Assembly (NCBI GenBank): GCA_010094025.1
Contig: ML991860.1
Span: 1-64,000, forward strand
Direction of reading: 5' to 3'
Origin: Viridothelium virens
Lineage: Eukaryota; Ascomycota; Dothideomycetes; Trypetheliales; Trypetheliaceae
Length of the DNA: 64,000 nucleotides
Both the position numbers and the translations under genes were made by a program. Shown here piece after piece: positions 34,449 through 46,019 of the stretch. The notes under the pieces are model-generated. The model did not search any database. It was not told the origin of the DNA and saw only the letters and a program-made list of their open reading frames with translations. Numbering within the stretch: position 1 is the stretch's first letter; each line of letters opens with the position of its first letter.

Positions 34449-37032
34449 ATGTCCCGCTCAGGTCCGCACATAGCTTCACAGCTACGATCGCTGATATATT
34501 ATCACCTCGACAATGACTGCCTCGAGAATGCGCTCTTCATGGCGGAGCGACTCCAAGCTCTGGAGCCTCGAAGCCCGGATGCTGCCCACCTCCTCTCACT
34601 TTGCAATCTTCGCTTACGACGGTATAAGGCGGCTCATGACCACAGTCTGAAGCATGGAAATTCTGGAAAACACATGGGATGTGCGTATGTTTTCGCTCAG
34701 GCTTGCCTTGTCCTTAAATTATATGCAGAAGGAATCATTGCATTACAGAAAGCGAAACACTTGCGCGGTAGCGAGAGTAATTGGAGCAAGCATTCTGAAA
34801 GCGCAAGAAGACACCTGCCAGATGCAGCTGCAGTATTTTGTTTGACAGGGAAACTCTATCGTGGTCGGAGGGAAATGGATAGGGCTACAGATTGCTTCGT
34901 CGAGGCCTTGAAGCTGAACCCTTTCATGTGGGATGCCTTCACAGCGCTATGCGACATGGGAGTCAGCGTCCAGCCTGCGAACGTCTTTAAGTTGCCGCCG
35001 GAAGTGTTGTCAGTTCTGGCTATGCAGCAACAAGACGAAGCACGACAGGAAGATGCTCCGTCGCAGTCAGGCCCTCTAGCTAATCAATCCAGTAACGCAC
35101 ATAATCAGATCCTTACACCGAGTGGTGATCCATTCAACCCTGCCATCCGAACAACTGGAGATCCGGGACTCAAGCTTGGCGGGAACAGCCTATTGTCGCG
35201 ACTGAATGGTACAAAGATTCCTGCAGAATCCGTCGAGCACCGACATCCGCGCCAAGAAATGAACGAAACTCCAACGGCGAACAGCCGCGATGACAATGAT
35301 GTGATGATGGGTGACATTGATTACGATCGATTACGAGAACCTCCCGATGCACCACCAAGGAAACCTCGGAGCTTATACGACCAGCGAGCGGATGCTAGCC
35401 AAGATACCGGCCCTAAGCGCGCACCAAGTGGTCGTAGTCGAGTCCAAAATGAATCAGAGAGCAGCCACATGGTCCAAGCAATGGACTCGTCCAAGATGCT
35501 GAAGATACCCACTAATCATCATAAGAGAACGGTTTCAGGTCATTCCGCACACTCAAGCTCTTCTGCCGCAGCCGATCACTCTACTGCACCCCAAACGAGA
35601 CGAAGCGCCCGCATCTTCCACATGAGACCGGGTAGTAGCAAAACGACTTCTAATGAGAGTCTGCTCTCGAAGGATGGCCGAGAACTCAAGAAAGCTAGGG
35701 CGATGGGCACGAAAGGCAAAACGGCTTCATCAACTGTTGGGCGGGTTGTCAGCGGAAATCGCAAACCGATGGACAGATCAGATCCGAATGGCAAAGATTC
35801 TCGTGCCCTTCTGAGTCAGCCAACCGTCCATCTACCGCAAGGCCCTTCCGTAAAGCCTCCACCTCTCGAAGTTCCACCAGCGCAAGAAGCCTTACACTGG
35901 CTACTCGATCTATTTCTCAAGCTTGCAAATGGGTACCTCTCTCTTAGTCGCTATGAGTGCCATACCGCCCTCGAGCACTTCAACAGCATAAGTCAGCCAC
36001 AACGAGAAACGCCATGGGTACTGGCACAAATTGGTCGTGCGCTCTACGAACCATCCTCTTATCGTGAAGCTGCTGAAGTTTTCGCCCGACTCAGAAAACT
36101 CGCTCCTTCGCGCATTCAAGACATGGAGGTCTACACGACAATCCTTTGGCACCTGAAATCCAATGTGGAACTCGCATGGCTTGCACGGGAACTGCTCGCT
36201 ATAGACTCTCATTCGCCGCAGGCTTGGTGTGCTGTGGGAAATGCATGGTCGTTGGAGCGCGAGCACGAGCAAGCCATTAAATGTTTCAAACGGGCAGCTC
36301 AATTGGATCCTAGCTTTGCCTACGCATATACCCTTGAGGGACATGAGCACGTAGAAACTGAAGAATTTGAAAGAGCGACGGAATGCTACCGGACAGCGCT
36401 CGAGCGTGACATGAGGATATACGGCGCATGGTATGGACTGGGTAGGGTGAATGAAAAGATGGGCAAGTACGGGGATGCGGAGAAGTACTATGCTATGGCA
36501 TCAAAGATCAACGGGGCCAACGCATTGCTGGTCGTTTCTGTCGGTGTTGTAAGTAGCGTTCTCAGTCTGTTGCAGCGACTGCAATTCACTAATCTTGTCA
36601 ACCTAGGTACTCGAGAAACAGCGCAAGCTTCCACAAGCACTCATCCAGTATGGCCGAGCCACGACTCTGGATCCACGTTCGGCACAAGCACGATTCAAGA
36701 AAGCTCGTGCTCTCCTTCATCTCCGTCGACCTCGCGACGCACTCTTCGAACTTCAAGCTCTCAAGGACATGGCACCTGACGAGGCAAATGTGCATTTCTT
36801 ACTTGGAAAGCTTTACAAAGTCACGCGGGATCGGACAAATGCTATCAGACATTTTACCATGGCCATGAACTTAGATCCAAAGGTATGTTCATATTTTCGA
36901 TGGTATGAATAAAGTCAATGCTAACGGTTTTGGTAGGCAACACCGTACATCAAGGAAGCAATGGAGAGTCTCGAAGACGAGGATTACGACGATGATGACG
37001 TGCCTGATGAAGCAGCGGAGGAAGGTTATTGA
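34449..37032 (+). CDS. bimA: Anaphase-promoting complex subunit 3 (CDC27/BimA/Nuc2)
   Basis: APC3 is a TPR scaffold of the APC/C ubiquitin ligase that binds the IR tails of Cdc20/Cdh1 and Apc10. Three exons fit: 34449-36548, 36607-36882 and 36937-37032 (introns 58 and 54 nt, the second with a CTAAC branch; both in phase), giving 823 aa, close to BimA. The N-terminus 'SQLRSLIYYHLDNDCLENALFMAERL' is the APC3 dimer/TPR start. Residues about 190-470 are disordered, Ser/Arg/Pro-rich and likely phosphorylated in mitosis. From about 485 the second TPR array runs ('SPQAWCAVGNAWSLEREHEQ', 'LDPSFAYAYTLEGHE', 'GAWYGLGRVNEKMGKYGDAE', 'ANVHFLLGKLYK'). The tail is acidic (EDEDYDDDDVPDE). An internal stop frame after the first donor would otherwise truncate the last TPRs. 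Confidence 0.95.
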
Positions 37033-37634
37033 GAGCTACAGGGGCCCTTCCCGCAGCCTCTAATGTAGAAATAATTGGGTGAGCGTTGGATCGTCAGTCG
37101 TTTGGATCTGGTCTCACGTCACCGGCATCATGAAGGATGGGACATGGGAGCATTCATTGAGCGTGCATTTCTAGTGGATATAGCATGGGGTTTGGCGTTC
37201 AACAGGAACGTCTAATGCTATTTTCGGATGGTATTCCGAAGTTGATTTAGAACAGTCAGAAGACCAAGCAAACCCAGAGAGATTTCACCCGAATGGCGTG
37301 AGTGATCAAATGACGGCTTTTGCAGAGCGCGTGGGGCATCCTTCCTACCCCACAAATTTTTCCATCCAAAACCAACGCGCCACAACATAAAAAGTTCACC
37401 GCCAAGCACCAACCCAAACGCCCCATCCTTGGTCAGTAGACATTGGCTGTCCCTTCAACAAGCATTGAGACTTGGCCGCCAGCATGCTCCGTTGAGCGAA
37501 TACCCACCTTCACGATCGAAACACTCTGTGCAAGGTTCCCAGACCCTCCACCTCTAGAGAGACCTCGCCCTGCTCACTTTACACCGCCATCGCCTTACCA
37601 TTCCACTCTCCCCAGCAGGACTTGCACACGCACG
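37033..37634. other. Intergenic region, APC3 to acyltransferase
   Basis: No separate gene is seen. The frame of the acyltransferase is open for 64 codons before its ATG but without family similarity, so it is treated as leader. C-rich stretches at about 37540-37610 fit a fungal promoter or 5' leader. Confidence 0.45.
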
Positions 37635-38805
37635 ATGGATTTTACCAGCCTGGCCCTGGTCGCGTCGGCGGCATACTTCCTCGTCGTGGTTGCCTTGTAC
37701 GCTCTGTCGGCACAATCACCCATTTGCGGTTTCTATGCCCGATCCCTCGCGTCGTGGGCTGCGTTGTTAATATGTGCCTGCTACGGTGTCATTTCGAGTG
37801 TTGCGCTAAGAATATCGGGATACGGCGGGTTGAGTCAGTGGACAACAGCACGAGCATTCAAGTGGACAATGAGGCTCTTCACTGGGGTGGAGTTTGTCAT
37901 ACAGGTGGGTTGAAGATTTTGGATCAGGACGAAACGGCTGGCCAGAGTGCTGACTTGGGGGATTTTCAGGGCGAGGAGCATTTGAAGACGAGACCAGCTG
38001 TGTTCATCGGGAACCACCAGACGTGAGTAAGTTCCCGTCACGGCTGAGGACTTGAACAAAAACCTGATCGCGATTTATACCAGTGAGCTTGACGTGCTTA
38101 TGCTTGGAGCAATATTTCCGCCCTACTGTAGCGTCACGGCAAAGAAAAGCTTGAAATGGGTCCCGTTTCTCGGCTGGTTCAGTACGCAATACCATCCTCT
38201 TCACCGAAGGACTTTCTAATATATGACATGCAGTGGCCCTCTCCAAAACTGTCTTCATCGATCGTAGCAACCGCAACAATGCTATGGCTGCCTTCGAAAC
38301 GGCCGCGCAGCACATGCGTTCTGAACGACAGAGTGTGTACATATTTCCTGAAGGAACACGGAGTTACACTGCGAAGCCAGAGATGCTGCCCTTCAAAAAG
38401 GGAGCATTTCATCTTGCTGTGAAGGCGCAGGTTCCAATCGTGCCGATTGTGGTGGCGAACTACTCTAATCTGCTGCATCTACAGAGCAGAAGATTCACCT
38501 CGGGGAAAATACCTGTTAAAGGTAGGTGAAGGCTTTTACGATTTACTAACGAATCGATGCTAACATTTAGCGTAGTGCTTCCGCCAATCGACACCAAAGA
38601 CCTCTCGGCAGCTGACGTTGACGACCTGGTACATCGGACACGAGAGCAGATGATGAGAGAACTCGTCGCTGTTACTGAGCTCGCTCGAAGCCAGCGAGTG
38701 GCCTTATCTTCAAAAGAAGCGTCTGAAGCCAACGGTGTCGCAAGCGGCGCAGATCATCGTCAACGTGCTGAACATAGAACAACTCAAGCAGTCGCTGCGA
38801 CATGA
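37635..38805 (+). CDS. SLC1: 1-acyl-sn-glycerol-3-phosphate acyltransferase (Slc1 type)
   Basis: This enzyme converts lysophosphatidic acid to phosphatidic acid in ER or lipid droplet membranes. Five exons fit: 37635-37904, 37970-38022, 38084-38181, 38234-38521 and 38576-38805 (introns 65, 61, 52 and 54 nt, all in phase), giving 312 aa. Catalytic motif I is NHQTELD, with His106 and Asp111 built across the second intron. Motif III is FPEGTRS, Glu180 to Ser184. Motif IV is 'VPIVPIVVANYSN'. N-terminal residues 5-60 hold two hydrophobic segments. The last junction uses the acceptor CGTAG at 38575, which gives 'IPVK|VLPPIDTKDL'. The 5' exon ends at CAG|GTGGGT with a CTGAC branch before the acceptor. 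Confidence 0.94.
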
Positions 38806-39566
38806 TCCTTGCAAAATGCAAAGCATTCCGACGGCAGCTCAGCATGTCTTGTAAAATGTTTGTAAAGTGTTTACGCGAGTTGATACCAGGAACAAAGATT
38901 AAGCATCATTTTTTTCTCATTCGCATAGATTGCTCTAGAAGAGCAGTCCCCCGCGTAAAATCCATAGATTGGGTCGACGCCTCGTCCTGGTCATCTTTGA
39001 TTGCCGATCAAGCGGTGTCTGCCCTGCTTTTTCAATTTTGTTCGATCGACTTGAAACCGATTCATGCTTTCCAAGTCAGTCCATACTTTAATTGATGGTT
39101 TCTCTAAATACACTAATCGATGTTAGATTGAAGCTACATTTACCCGACTATGGGGTTGAAATGTAGTTTTCCAGATCACGTTGAAGCTCTCTAGATGGCC
39201 GCCACCGACCACTCAACTCCAACAAACTTTGGAACATGTTCAGAAGATATTCTACAGAACGTCTTCAAAGAGCTAGGAATAGGCGAGCGAGTCTTCAAAT
39301 GAAAGTTAATACTGGGATTAGCACTGGTTAGGGGAGAATCGTAGCGGAATCATCTATTATGAACTATGGTGTCAACTCTTCGGCAATACGACATGATGTA
39401 GACTCGATTGTACGAGTTCGAGTGAGCTCTAACCGTGGTCGGATCAATTTTAGACTTTGGATCCTGATCGACGTGTGGTCTAAGTTTCAGACGCTTTGCT
39501 TCTAAAAATTTTTCCGTCTTCCAGTCTGCATCAACTCGCAACCAGTCATCTCATCCAGCTTCCAAC
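38806..39566. other. Intergenic region, no gene seen
   Basis: From here the window becomes less gene-dense and codon use in open frames less convincing. No repeat or RNA gene was recognised. Confidence 0.4.
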
Positions 39567-39974
39567 ATGGGTTCATCCTTCTATTTCACACCATCGTTGG
39601 CGGCATACCACTTGGTCCTCACCCTCCACCCTCAGTGGCCTTGGCCGTGTACAATTCAGGAATCGGCCTTTGAACTGGCGGTTAGGGAAAAAGCCAACGA
39701 AGGAAGGGAAGCCATTTTCCAGAAACGGAGGGCAGATATTCGTGACGATGACGAAAATAGTCATAGGAACAAGCATCAAAGGCTTGTTTCTTTGGATAGG
39801 CAACAGGAATCGTCGCTGGGTATCAGTGGCTTTAACAACGAGGAAGAGCGAGACCTCTCTGACCATCACGGCGCTGTCCGTGGTGCATCGAGTGTCGATG
39901 AGCTCGAATACTTCGGTTCACCAAGGGTGAGGCCAGAGGAGAGGAAGCTTACACAGGGAAGCAGAAGCTGCTAG
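39567..39974 (+). CDS. Hypothetical protein, 135 aa or first exon of a longer gene
   Basis: A frame from ATG 39567 (context CCAACATGG) encodes a hydrophobic N-terminus and a charged, Arg/Asp/Glu-rich middle. No domain is known to me. It ends with a stop at 39972-39974, but a possible intron (donor after CCAAGG at about 39928, acceptor CTGCTAG at 39974) would continue it into '..NPLFFAKYCAKHAV..' for some 60 codons. A third frame across the same bases gives 'CQILCETCSCCYIF..'. The structure is therefore open, and the gene may extend toward the Cys-rich frame at 40201. Confidence 0.35.
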   Translation: MGSSFYFTPSLAAYHLVLTLHPQWPWPCTIQESAFELAVREKANEGREAIFQKRRADIRDDDENSHRNKHQRLVSLDRQQESSLGISGFNNEEERDLSDHHGAVRGASSVDELEYFGSPRVRPEERKLTQGSRSC

Positions 39975-40200
39975 AACCCTTTGTTCTTTGCCAAATACTG
40001 TGCGAAACATGCAGTTGCTGCTACATCTTCCTTACCGAAGAGTGTGGAGAGGGTGTTGAATCGATTCGAGCAATTCTTGCATTTACAGCCTTTCCGGCAG
40101 CCGAGACCAACGTTTACGCATGCACAGCGTCCACTGATACACCTGGTTTTGCATTTGCATTGTACGTTCTGAAAGTCGCGGGAGTATGTGACATCTATCT

Positions 40201-40749
40201 ATGGAACTCGTCTTGTTATTTCGCCAGACTCTGATGAAGAAGAAAAATGCCCCCAGAGACCTAACCTCTTACGAAACCTTGGAGAAGCTCAGATGCATGC
40301 TTATGGGCGTGAAAGAAGGCACTTCTCATGCTGATTCGCATCCAGACCCTAAAAAGATTTGTGAACATGGGGAGTACATGGACATTGAGCTTGCGGAATG
40401 GGCCGAAACGTGGGGGCGAGTCAAATATTCCGATGACGTGGAAGAGCGGAAAACACACCTCAGGAAGTTACTTTGTTATGGCTTAGGCGACGACTCCAGC
40501 AAAGATTATCGAGGGCAAATGAATTGGTTCTCATTCTGTCGCGGTCAATGGGTTGGAGCGTACTTTTCATGGCATTGTCGAACGTGTGGGGAATGCAATA
40601 ACTGGGAAGGATGGCATTGTGGAGACTGCAACCAATGCACGCATTGTGACGACATTCCGTGTGAAGGATGTGGTGGCGTGAGTTTCGCATGGTGCAGGAT
40701 GCCAAAACTGGGAGATATCTTGCGTCCCCGACCTCGTATCAAGCCATAA
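40201..40749 (+). CDS. Cys-rich hypothetical protein, 182 aa
   Basis: The last third of this frame carries a dense Cys/His cluster: 'WHCRTCGECNNWEGWHCGDC', then CTHCDD and CEGCGG, roughly residues 125-160. Spacing is mostly CxxC, suggesting two or three bound zinc ions. The first 110 residues are charged and likely helical. I do not recognise the family; it resembles orphan fungal zinc-ribbon-like proteins in style only. The ATG at 40201 is the first in frame after a stop, but an upstream exon cannot be excluded (an acceptor CGCCAG lies at about 40223-40228). It stands alone between orphan DNA and the SDR gene. Confidence 0.5.
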   Translation: MELVLLFRQTLMKKKNAPRDLTSYETLEKLRCMLMGVKEGTSHADSHPDPKKICEHGEYMDIELAEWAETWGRVKYSDDVEERKTHLRKLLCYGLGDDSSKDYRGQMNWFSFCRGQWVGAYFSWHCRTCGECNNWEGWHCGDCNQCTHCDDIPCEGCGGVSFAWCRMPKLGDILRPRPRIKP

Positions 40750-41002
40750 AACCAGATCCGCAAGATGTGCTAGGACCAAGTAATGCGTTATCTCTTGTGA
40801 ATCCGACAAATACGAGTCGATTCTGGCAACTCGCAAGTCGCTCTCAGTTGTTCTTCTGCACCATTCAGTGAATTCTCTGACGTTCAATGGAGATCCTTAA
40901 AAGACATGGTTCGGGGATTCCTTGACAGAAGTCGCAACTTAACGATTCTGTCATCAACTCAGCCGAGCCCTTCTAAACTTTAATACGTCAGCACCTGTGA
41001 GA

Positions 41003-42018
41003 CTAGTACGCGTACAAGCCGCCGTCAACACCGATGACTTTGTTATTCACGTATCCTGTTTTCACCATCCAGAGCACAGTTTCCGCGATTTCATCCGGAG
41101 TACCGAGACGCCCAACCGGGATGCCTATGTAATAGCTCGTAAGCCAAAGAATTCAGGAAATATGGACGGACCACCTACGCTTGGCCATCTCGTCGGAGCC
41201 TTTGGGTAACATGATAGTGTCTTGGATGAGTGCGGGGGCCACCGCATTGACCGTGATGCCCCTGGATCCATAGGTATTTGCCAGCCAGTGGACAAGCCCA
41301 TGTAGAGCAGACTTCGATGATCTGAAATTGTCACATCATAAGCACAGCTCTTCACCATGCATACATAGGTTGTCAATGAACGGTGTTGAGAAACGGTTGT
41401 GATGACTTACGCATAGTGTGGTCCTACAACACCACCAGTGAAACCTGCAATGCTCGAATCAAAGATGATCCTTCCCCATCCCCTCTTCTCCATTGGTGGA
41501 AGGCAGAGCTGTGTTAGCAGGTAGGTACTTCCCGTATTGATTCTCCAAGTATTCTCAAATTCTTCAATGCTAACATCCTCAATCGCTTTAGTGCCACTAG
41601 GTCGCGCAATGCCAGCATTATTGAACAAAATGCTCGGTTCTCCCAACGTATTGACAACGCGTTCATGGAGAGAGCGTACCTGCAATCCCAGTAGTACATT
41701 ATATTAGTGCCTTTGCACGGTAGTTATATGGTTCATCAGCGAGCCCGCACCTCGTCATATTTTGACAGGTCAGCTTGAAAAGCCTCAGCTTTTACGCCTT
41801 TGGCTTGTAAGTCGGTAACAAGGCTTTTAACCCCATCCGCGGCAGAGTTGTAGTGAACGGCGATAGAACAACCATGGTCTGCGAGAGCCTGACAAGTCGC
41901 CTTTCCAATGCCCCCTGTGAGTGACATCAGCCATCATTGAAATATCACTCTCGAGACAAGCATCACCGGTAGCGCCAGTAATCAGCGCAAGATGCGAAGA
42001 AAGATCTTTGACGATCAT
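41003..42018 (-). CDS. Short-chain dehydrogenase/reductase (FabG-like)
   Basis: This is a classical NAD(P)(H)-dependent reductase, closest in style to 3-oxoacyl-[ACP] reductases. Five exons fit: 42018-41967, 41914-41751, 41679-41411, 41321-41179 and 41124-41003 (introns 52, 71, 89 and 54 nt, all in phase), giving 249 aa. The cofactor loop is TGATGGIG (14-21), split by the first intron. NNAG is at 92-95, catalytic Ser148, Tyr161 and Lys165 (YASSK, split by the third intron), and the end is 'GVDGGLYAY'. All catalytic residues are present. The substrate is unknown. The gene faces an amino-acid permease and is 15 kb from the NRPS, so a role in secondary metabolism is possible but not shown. Confidence 0.9.
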
Positions 42019-42871
42019 AGTAAGGTTTTGGTTGGTTGATCAAATTCTAGACCAAGATCTTTTCCTCACGAAAATACAACGATAACAGTCCGCCGGCTAA
42101 TACCATTATTCCAAACAGTCTACAATATTAGGTAAGATTACTACATGTGGGTATGGATTTTTCGAACACCGACTCCAATGTACTTGGTATGCATTAGGTA
42201 GGTACCTTATCCATGGCATCATTGCGTAACGCAGATACATAGTTACCCCTCCATTCCCTAAGGAAGGAATCACCCGTGCGGCGATACCCGTATGGCGGTA
42301 CCCGTGCGGCGATTGGCGCATTCAGAAGTTGCGGACACCAAACCAGATGGATAAGGTACGCTACCTCTCGGGCAGATCATTGTGACCGGTCAGTCTGGTC
42401 TAACTTTCCACCACAATATAGGCATTGTACTCGTGGATGAACGGTACTCGACCATCAGCAGATATTTCAATTCTTGATAAGACACGTCCGAAATGTTGCG
42501 ACGCACCAACGGCTTAGTGATCCAGACTCTCGAAACACGAGATCTCCTCTTTCTTCCTTTGATATGATTGGAGAGTCTTGAGCTCAGATATGCCGGCGCT
42601 GCAACCGCGGCATGGCGCAAAAGTAAATTATGGACAAGGACAAGATAAGCTACTTGTCGAAAAAGGCGGGCGCGAAGCTCGCAATCGGCCCGCACAAACA
42701 TCGACGCGTTGCATTCACTTTGTAGAGTAAAACACGAACCCCATCCTCGAGATGAATTGACTGTTCCTTACTCTCACTTCCATTGGCTTCACTTATGCCA
42801 ATCAATGCATAGAGGTTTCCCGGTTCTGACTCATTATCTTCAAAGACAAAGTGAAACGCATCGCTCCCTAG
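42019..42871. promoter_or_regulatory. Divergent region, SDR and permease, with a short repeat
   Basis: These 853 bases separate head-to-head genes. A 14-base unit, acccgtgcggcgat, occurs at about 42272-42285 and again at about 42300-42313, with a related 'acccgtatggcgg' between. It could be a regulator-binding array or a small tandem duplication. No gene is seen. Confidence 0.4.
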
Positions 42872-44698
42872 ATGGATTCGAAGGTGGAACCAATGGCCGA
42901 GAGGCAAGAAATTGAGTTCTCAGTAGAAGATGTAGCTTTGGAGAAGCTTGGCTACCAGCGCGGTCCGCCCTACGACATCGTTGTACGACAAACTCGTAAT
43001 TGATAGAATACAGAACTCAAGCGAAATTTCGGATTTTTCGGGATGGTTGGGTTTTCATTTTCTATCGTGACCTGGTCTGTCCTGCCCGAGACCGTTAGAG
43101 TAAGGCAATTTTGGCTGACATGTTTCCAATCCAAGTTGGAGCGCACTTAGCGGGGTGCTGATTGTCGGCGTGGAGTCTGGGGGCCCACCAGTCATGATAT
43201 GGAGTTGGATTGGTGTCTGTATTGTTTCGCTTTCGGTGGCATACTCGATGGCTGAAATGTGCTCTGCCTATCCCACTGCCGGTGGTCAGTACTCTTGGGT
43301 CGCCATATTAGCACCGCCTCAATGGTCTCGAGGTCTATCATACGTGTGTGGATGGTTCATGCTCATAGGTCAGTGTGCCGGTGGAGGTCCCAAAATGTCT
43401 TCCATCACCAACAGGCAATCGCAGGTATCTGTGCTATGGGTGCACTCAACAACTTTGTCTTCGCGAATTTTATCCTCGGAATGGCGAACCTCAGTCACCC
43501 GGAATACACGATCGAGAGATGGCACACAGTCCTAGTCGCTTACGCTCTCGCATTCTTTACTTTCGGCATCAATCTGTTTGGCCCGTCGCTCCTTAACAAA
43601 ATTTCCAAAGCCAACCTTATCTGGAATATAGGCTCCTTTCTTGTCATTGTCATTGTCATATTGGCCTGCAATGATCACAAACAAAGCGCGGGTTTCGTCT
43701 TCGGAGACTTCCAGAATTTCTCCGGCTTCAACCCGGCGTACGCGGCCATCATTGGTACAATCCAAAGCGCTTTCGGAATGTGCTGTTACGATGCTCCTGC
43801 ACACATGACTGAGGAAATGCTAAGACCACGAAAACAGGCTCCCCAGGCAATTGTTCTCTCTGTCTGGCTAGGTGCCATTACAGGATTGATTTTCTTGATA
43901 GCGTGCTGCTTCTGCATTGGCGATATCGAGACAACGGCCAGCTCCACAACGGGCGTCCCATTGATCCAAATCTTTTATAACTCGACCGGATCCGTCCCTG
44001 CGGCTTGTGTTCTTGTGTCCCTGATCGTCATCGTTGATGTTGTTTGCGGAAACATGCTTCTTGCGGAAGGATCACGCTCAATATACGCGTTCGCCCGAGA
44101 CGATGGGTTACCATTTTCAGCTTTCTTCAGCAAAGTCAATTCAAAGCTCCAAATTCCAGTCAACGCAATGGCATTGACCCTCTTTGTCCAAATTGTCCTT
44201 AACTCCATATACTTTGGAACAATCACTGGATTCAACACTGTCGTAACGATCGCTACAGAGGGTTTCTGTAAGACATAAGGCACTCGACTTCATATGGAAA
44301 ATCATGGCTAACGCAACCATGTATGTGTAGATGTCTCGTACGCCATGCCTCTTTTCGCCCGCGTCGTTTCCCGAATGCTTGGGCAGAAGCACGACCTCGA
44401 AGGTCCGTGGTCCCTTGGCAGATACGGGCTCCCACTCAATGTAATTGGACTCCTTTTCCTGCTCTACGCAATCATTACGTTCAACTTTCCATCTCTATAC
44501 CCTGTCACAAGCGAGAACATGAACTACACTTCTGCCGCCGTCGGGGTCATCATGTTCATCAGTCTTGTCACGTGGATCACGACTGGAAGGAAACACTATA
44601 CCGGACCGGGAAAGAACGCGCCTGTGGGTTCGTGCTGTGCTCAAGTACTTGGTAAGGAGGGAGAGAAAATAGAGGAACAGCCAGGGTTTTCCATTTGA
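42872..44698 (+). CDS. Amino-acid/GABA/choline-type permease (APC superfamily)
   Basis: This is a plasma-membrane 12-helix transporter of the fungal GABA/choline permease family (Uga4/Hnm1-like). Five exons fit: 42872-42962, 43014-43074, 43136-43368, 43425-44267 and 44331-44698 (introns 51, 61, 56 and 63 nt; all in phase), giving 531 aa. The order is conserved: 'LEKLGYQR|ELKRNFGFFGMVGFSFSIV', then 'CWSALSGVLIVGVESGG', 'AEMCSAYPTAGGQYSW', 'WFMLIG', 'ILACNDHKQSAGFVF', 'YDAPAHMTEE', 'YAFARDDGLPFS', and a cytosolic tail '..EEQPGFSI'. The first two donors are unusual (GTCCGC and GTCTGT), yet only these keep the family sequence. Substrate cannot be assigned. Confidence 0.9.
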
Positions 44699-46019
44699 GC
44701 ATGTAGAGTGCCAATTTCCTAGGTGGAAGGGATCTTTCTAAGACAAAAATGCTGCTGCAAAGAATTCGTTCAATGTTCTCTGTGATTGTTCTGAGACGAG
44801 TGACCGGAATACCTGCGCTAGCTCACCGCTGCTGTAGTGAGGCTTCCTGCAGTATCGTACCTACCTATCTCGGTCATGCAAGATCCTCGTGAAGGCAACA
44901 GCACAGGCAGAGCCATACATGACATTCGTAAGAAATCGGACAGTTCTGAGCCAGACCGCTGAACGCAGTCATGTAATTCCACCTATCTGCTTTGTTGCTC
45001 GTGGGCACACGCGTATGGTAGGGTGGAATCTCCATTCGAACTATGGTTGTTAATCGAGAAAAGCTGATTGGATAGATTTCAATCAATGACGTCGTGTGTT
45101 GACACCTTCTGGCTTCACGGCACTCCGTAAGCAATGTTGGAACATCAGCTTCAAGATACTGTACTTAATCAATTTCATGGATCTTGCAGTGGATAGAGCT
45201 TTGCCTTGAGTAATTGCCGTCTGCAATGAATGACCCGATGAGGCTTCCAGGGATATGCAGTAACGTTTCCCACTCTTGGCTACTCATAGGCATTTGCCAT
45301 CCTTCAACTACGTCTTGGATCATCAAGCCGAACCTCGGACCCTGCATCAACAAATCGGCTCAGTCTGCAGGACCGAAAAAACTGTGGACTGCAAGGGTGA
45401 ACATCAAAATTTTAGTTTATTCCTTCTTTCCGGCATGGAAGCTTCCAGTCCCGTTCATTGGATTCTTTGTTGTGCCTGTTAGAGCCAAGTGGGCCTGTTG
45501 CGTGGCAAAGGGTCTTGCATCATGCTCTGCTCTCCTACTGACAGGATGAGGATCAGCACTTGGAAACAGCAATCGAAACAGCTATCGCTTCCCTCCAGCA
45601 ACCACTGCAGGGTGGCAGTATAGGCCCTCACAGGCGGTGAGCACACCATCTCATCGCCTGTTCGTCGTCTCGTCTGCCCAAGGCACCCAAGGCATCGGCT
45701 TTGAAACGCAGATAACGAGTAGCGAGACGCGGCTTCTCAAGATGGAGTGCCGGCGGCAACCGGAGAGACACCAGGGGGAACAGCGGGGCAGATCCGGGGC
45801 CAGCCATTGGATGCCGCAGCTTGCTTAACCAATCTTGCGGTCGAGACCTCCGCATGCAAGTCCATGACAACATCATGCCTAGCGCGTCCCCGCATGCATG
45901 ATGAGGAGCAATATATACCCCTTCCGCCTCTCACAGCAGTCCGATTCATAATCGACATTTGGCTTCTTTTACTGCCACCTTTCTGAACAATTCCTCTAAT
46001 CTCCTCAATCTCCATCACA
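44699..46019. other. Intergenic region upstream of catalase
   Basis: I found no secure gene in these 1.3 kb. A minus-strand frame at 45165-45353 looks partly protein-like but has no recognised family. The last 110 bases contain the catalase TATA element and a C/T-rich leader. Confidence 0.4.
45911..45918 (+). promoter_or_regulatory. TATA box of the catalase gene
   Basis: The sequence atatatac lies about 105 bases before the catalase ATG and is followed by a pyrimidine-rich stretch (cccttccgcctctcac), a usual fungal core promoter layout. It is a sequence match only. Confidence 0.5.

Noticed and set aside
39350-39541. Small minus-strand frame near 39.4 kb
   Set aside because: Short, no ATG context or splice partners, and no recognisable motif.
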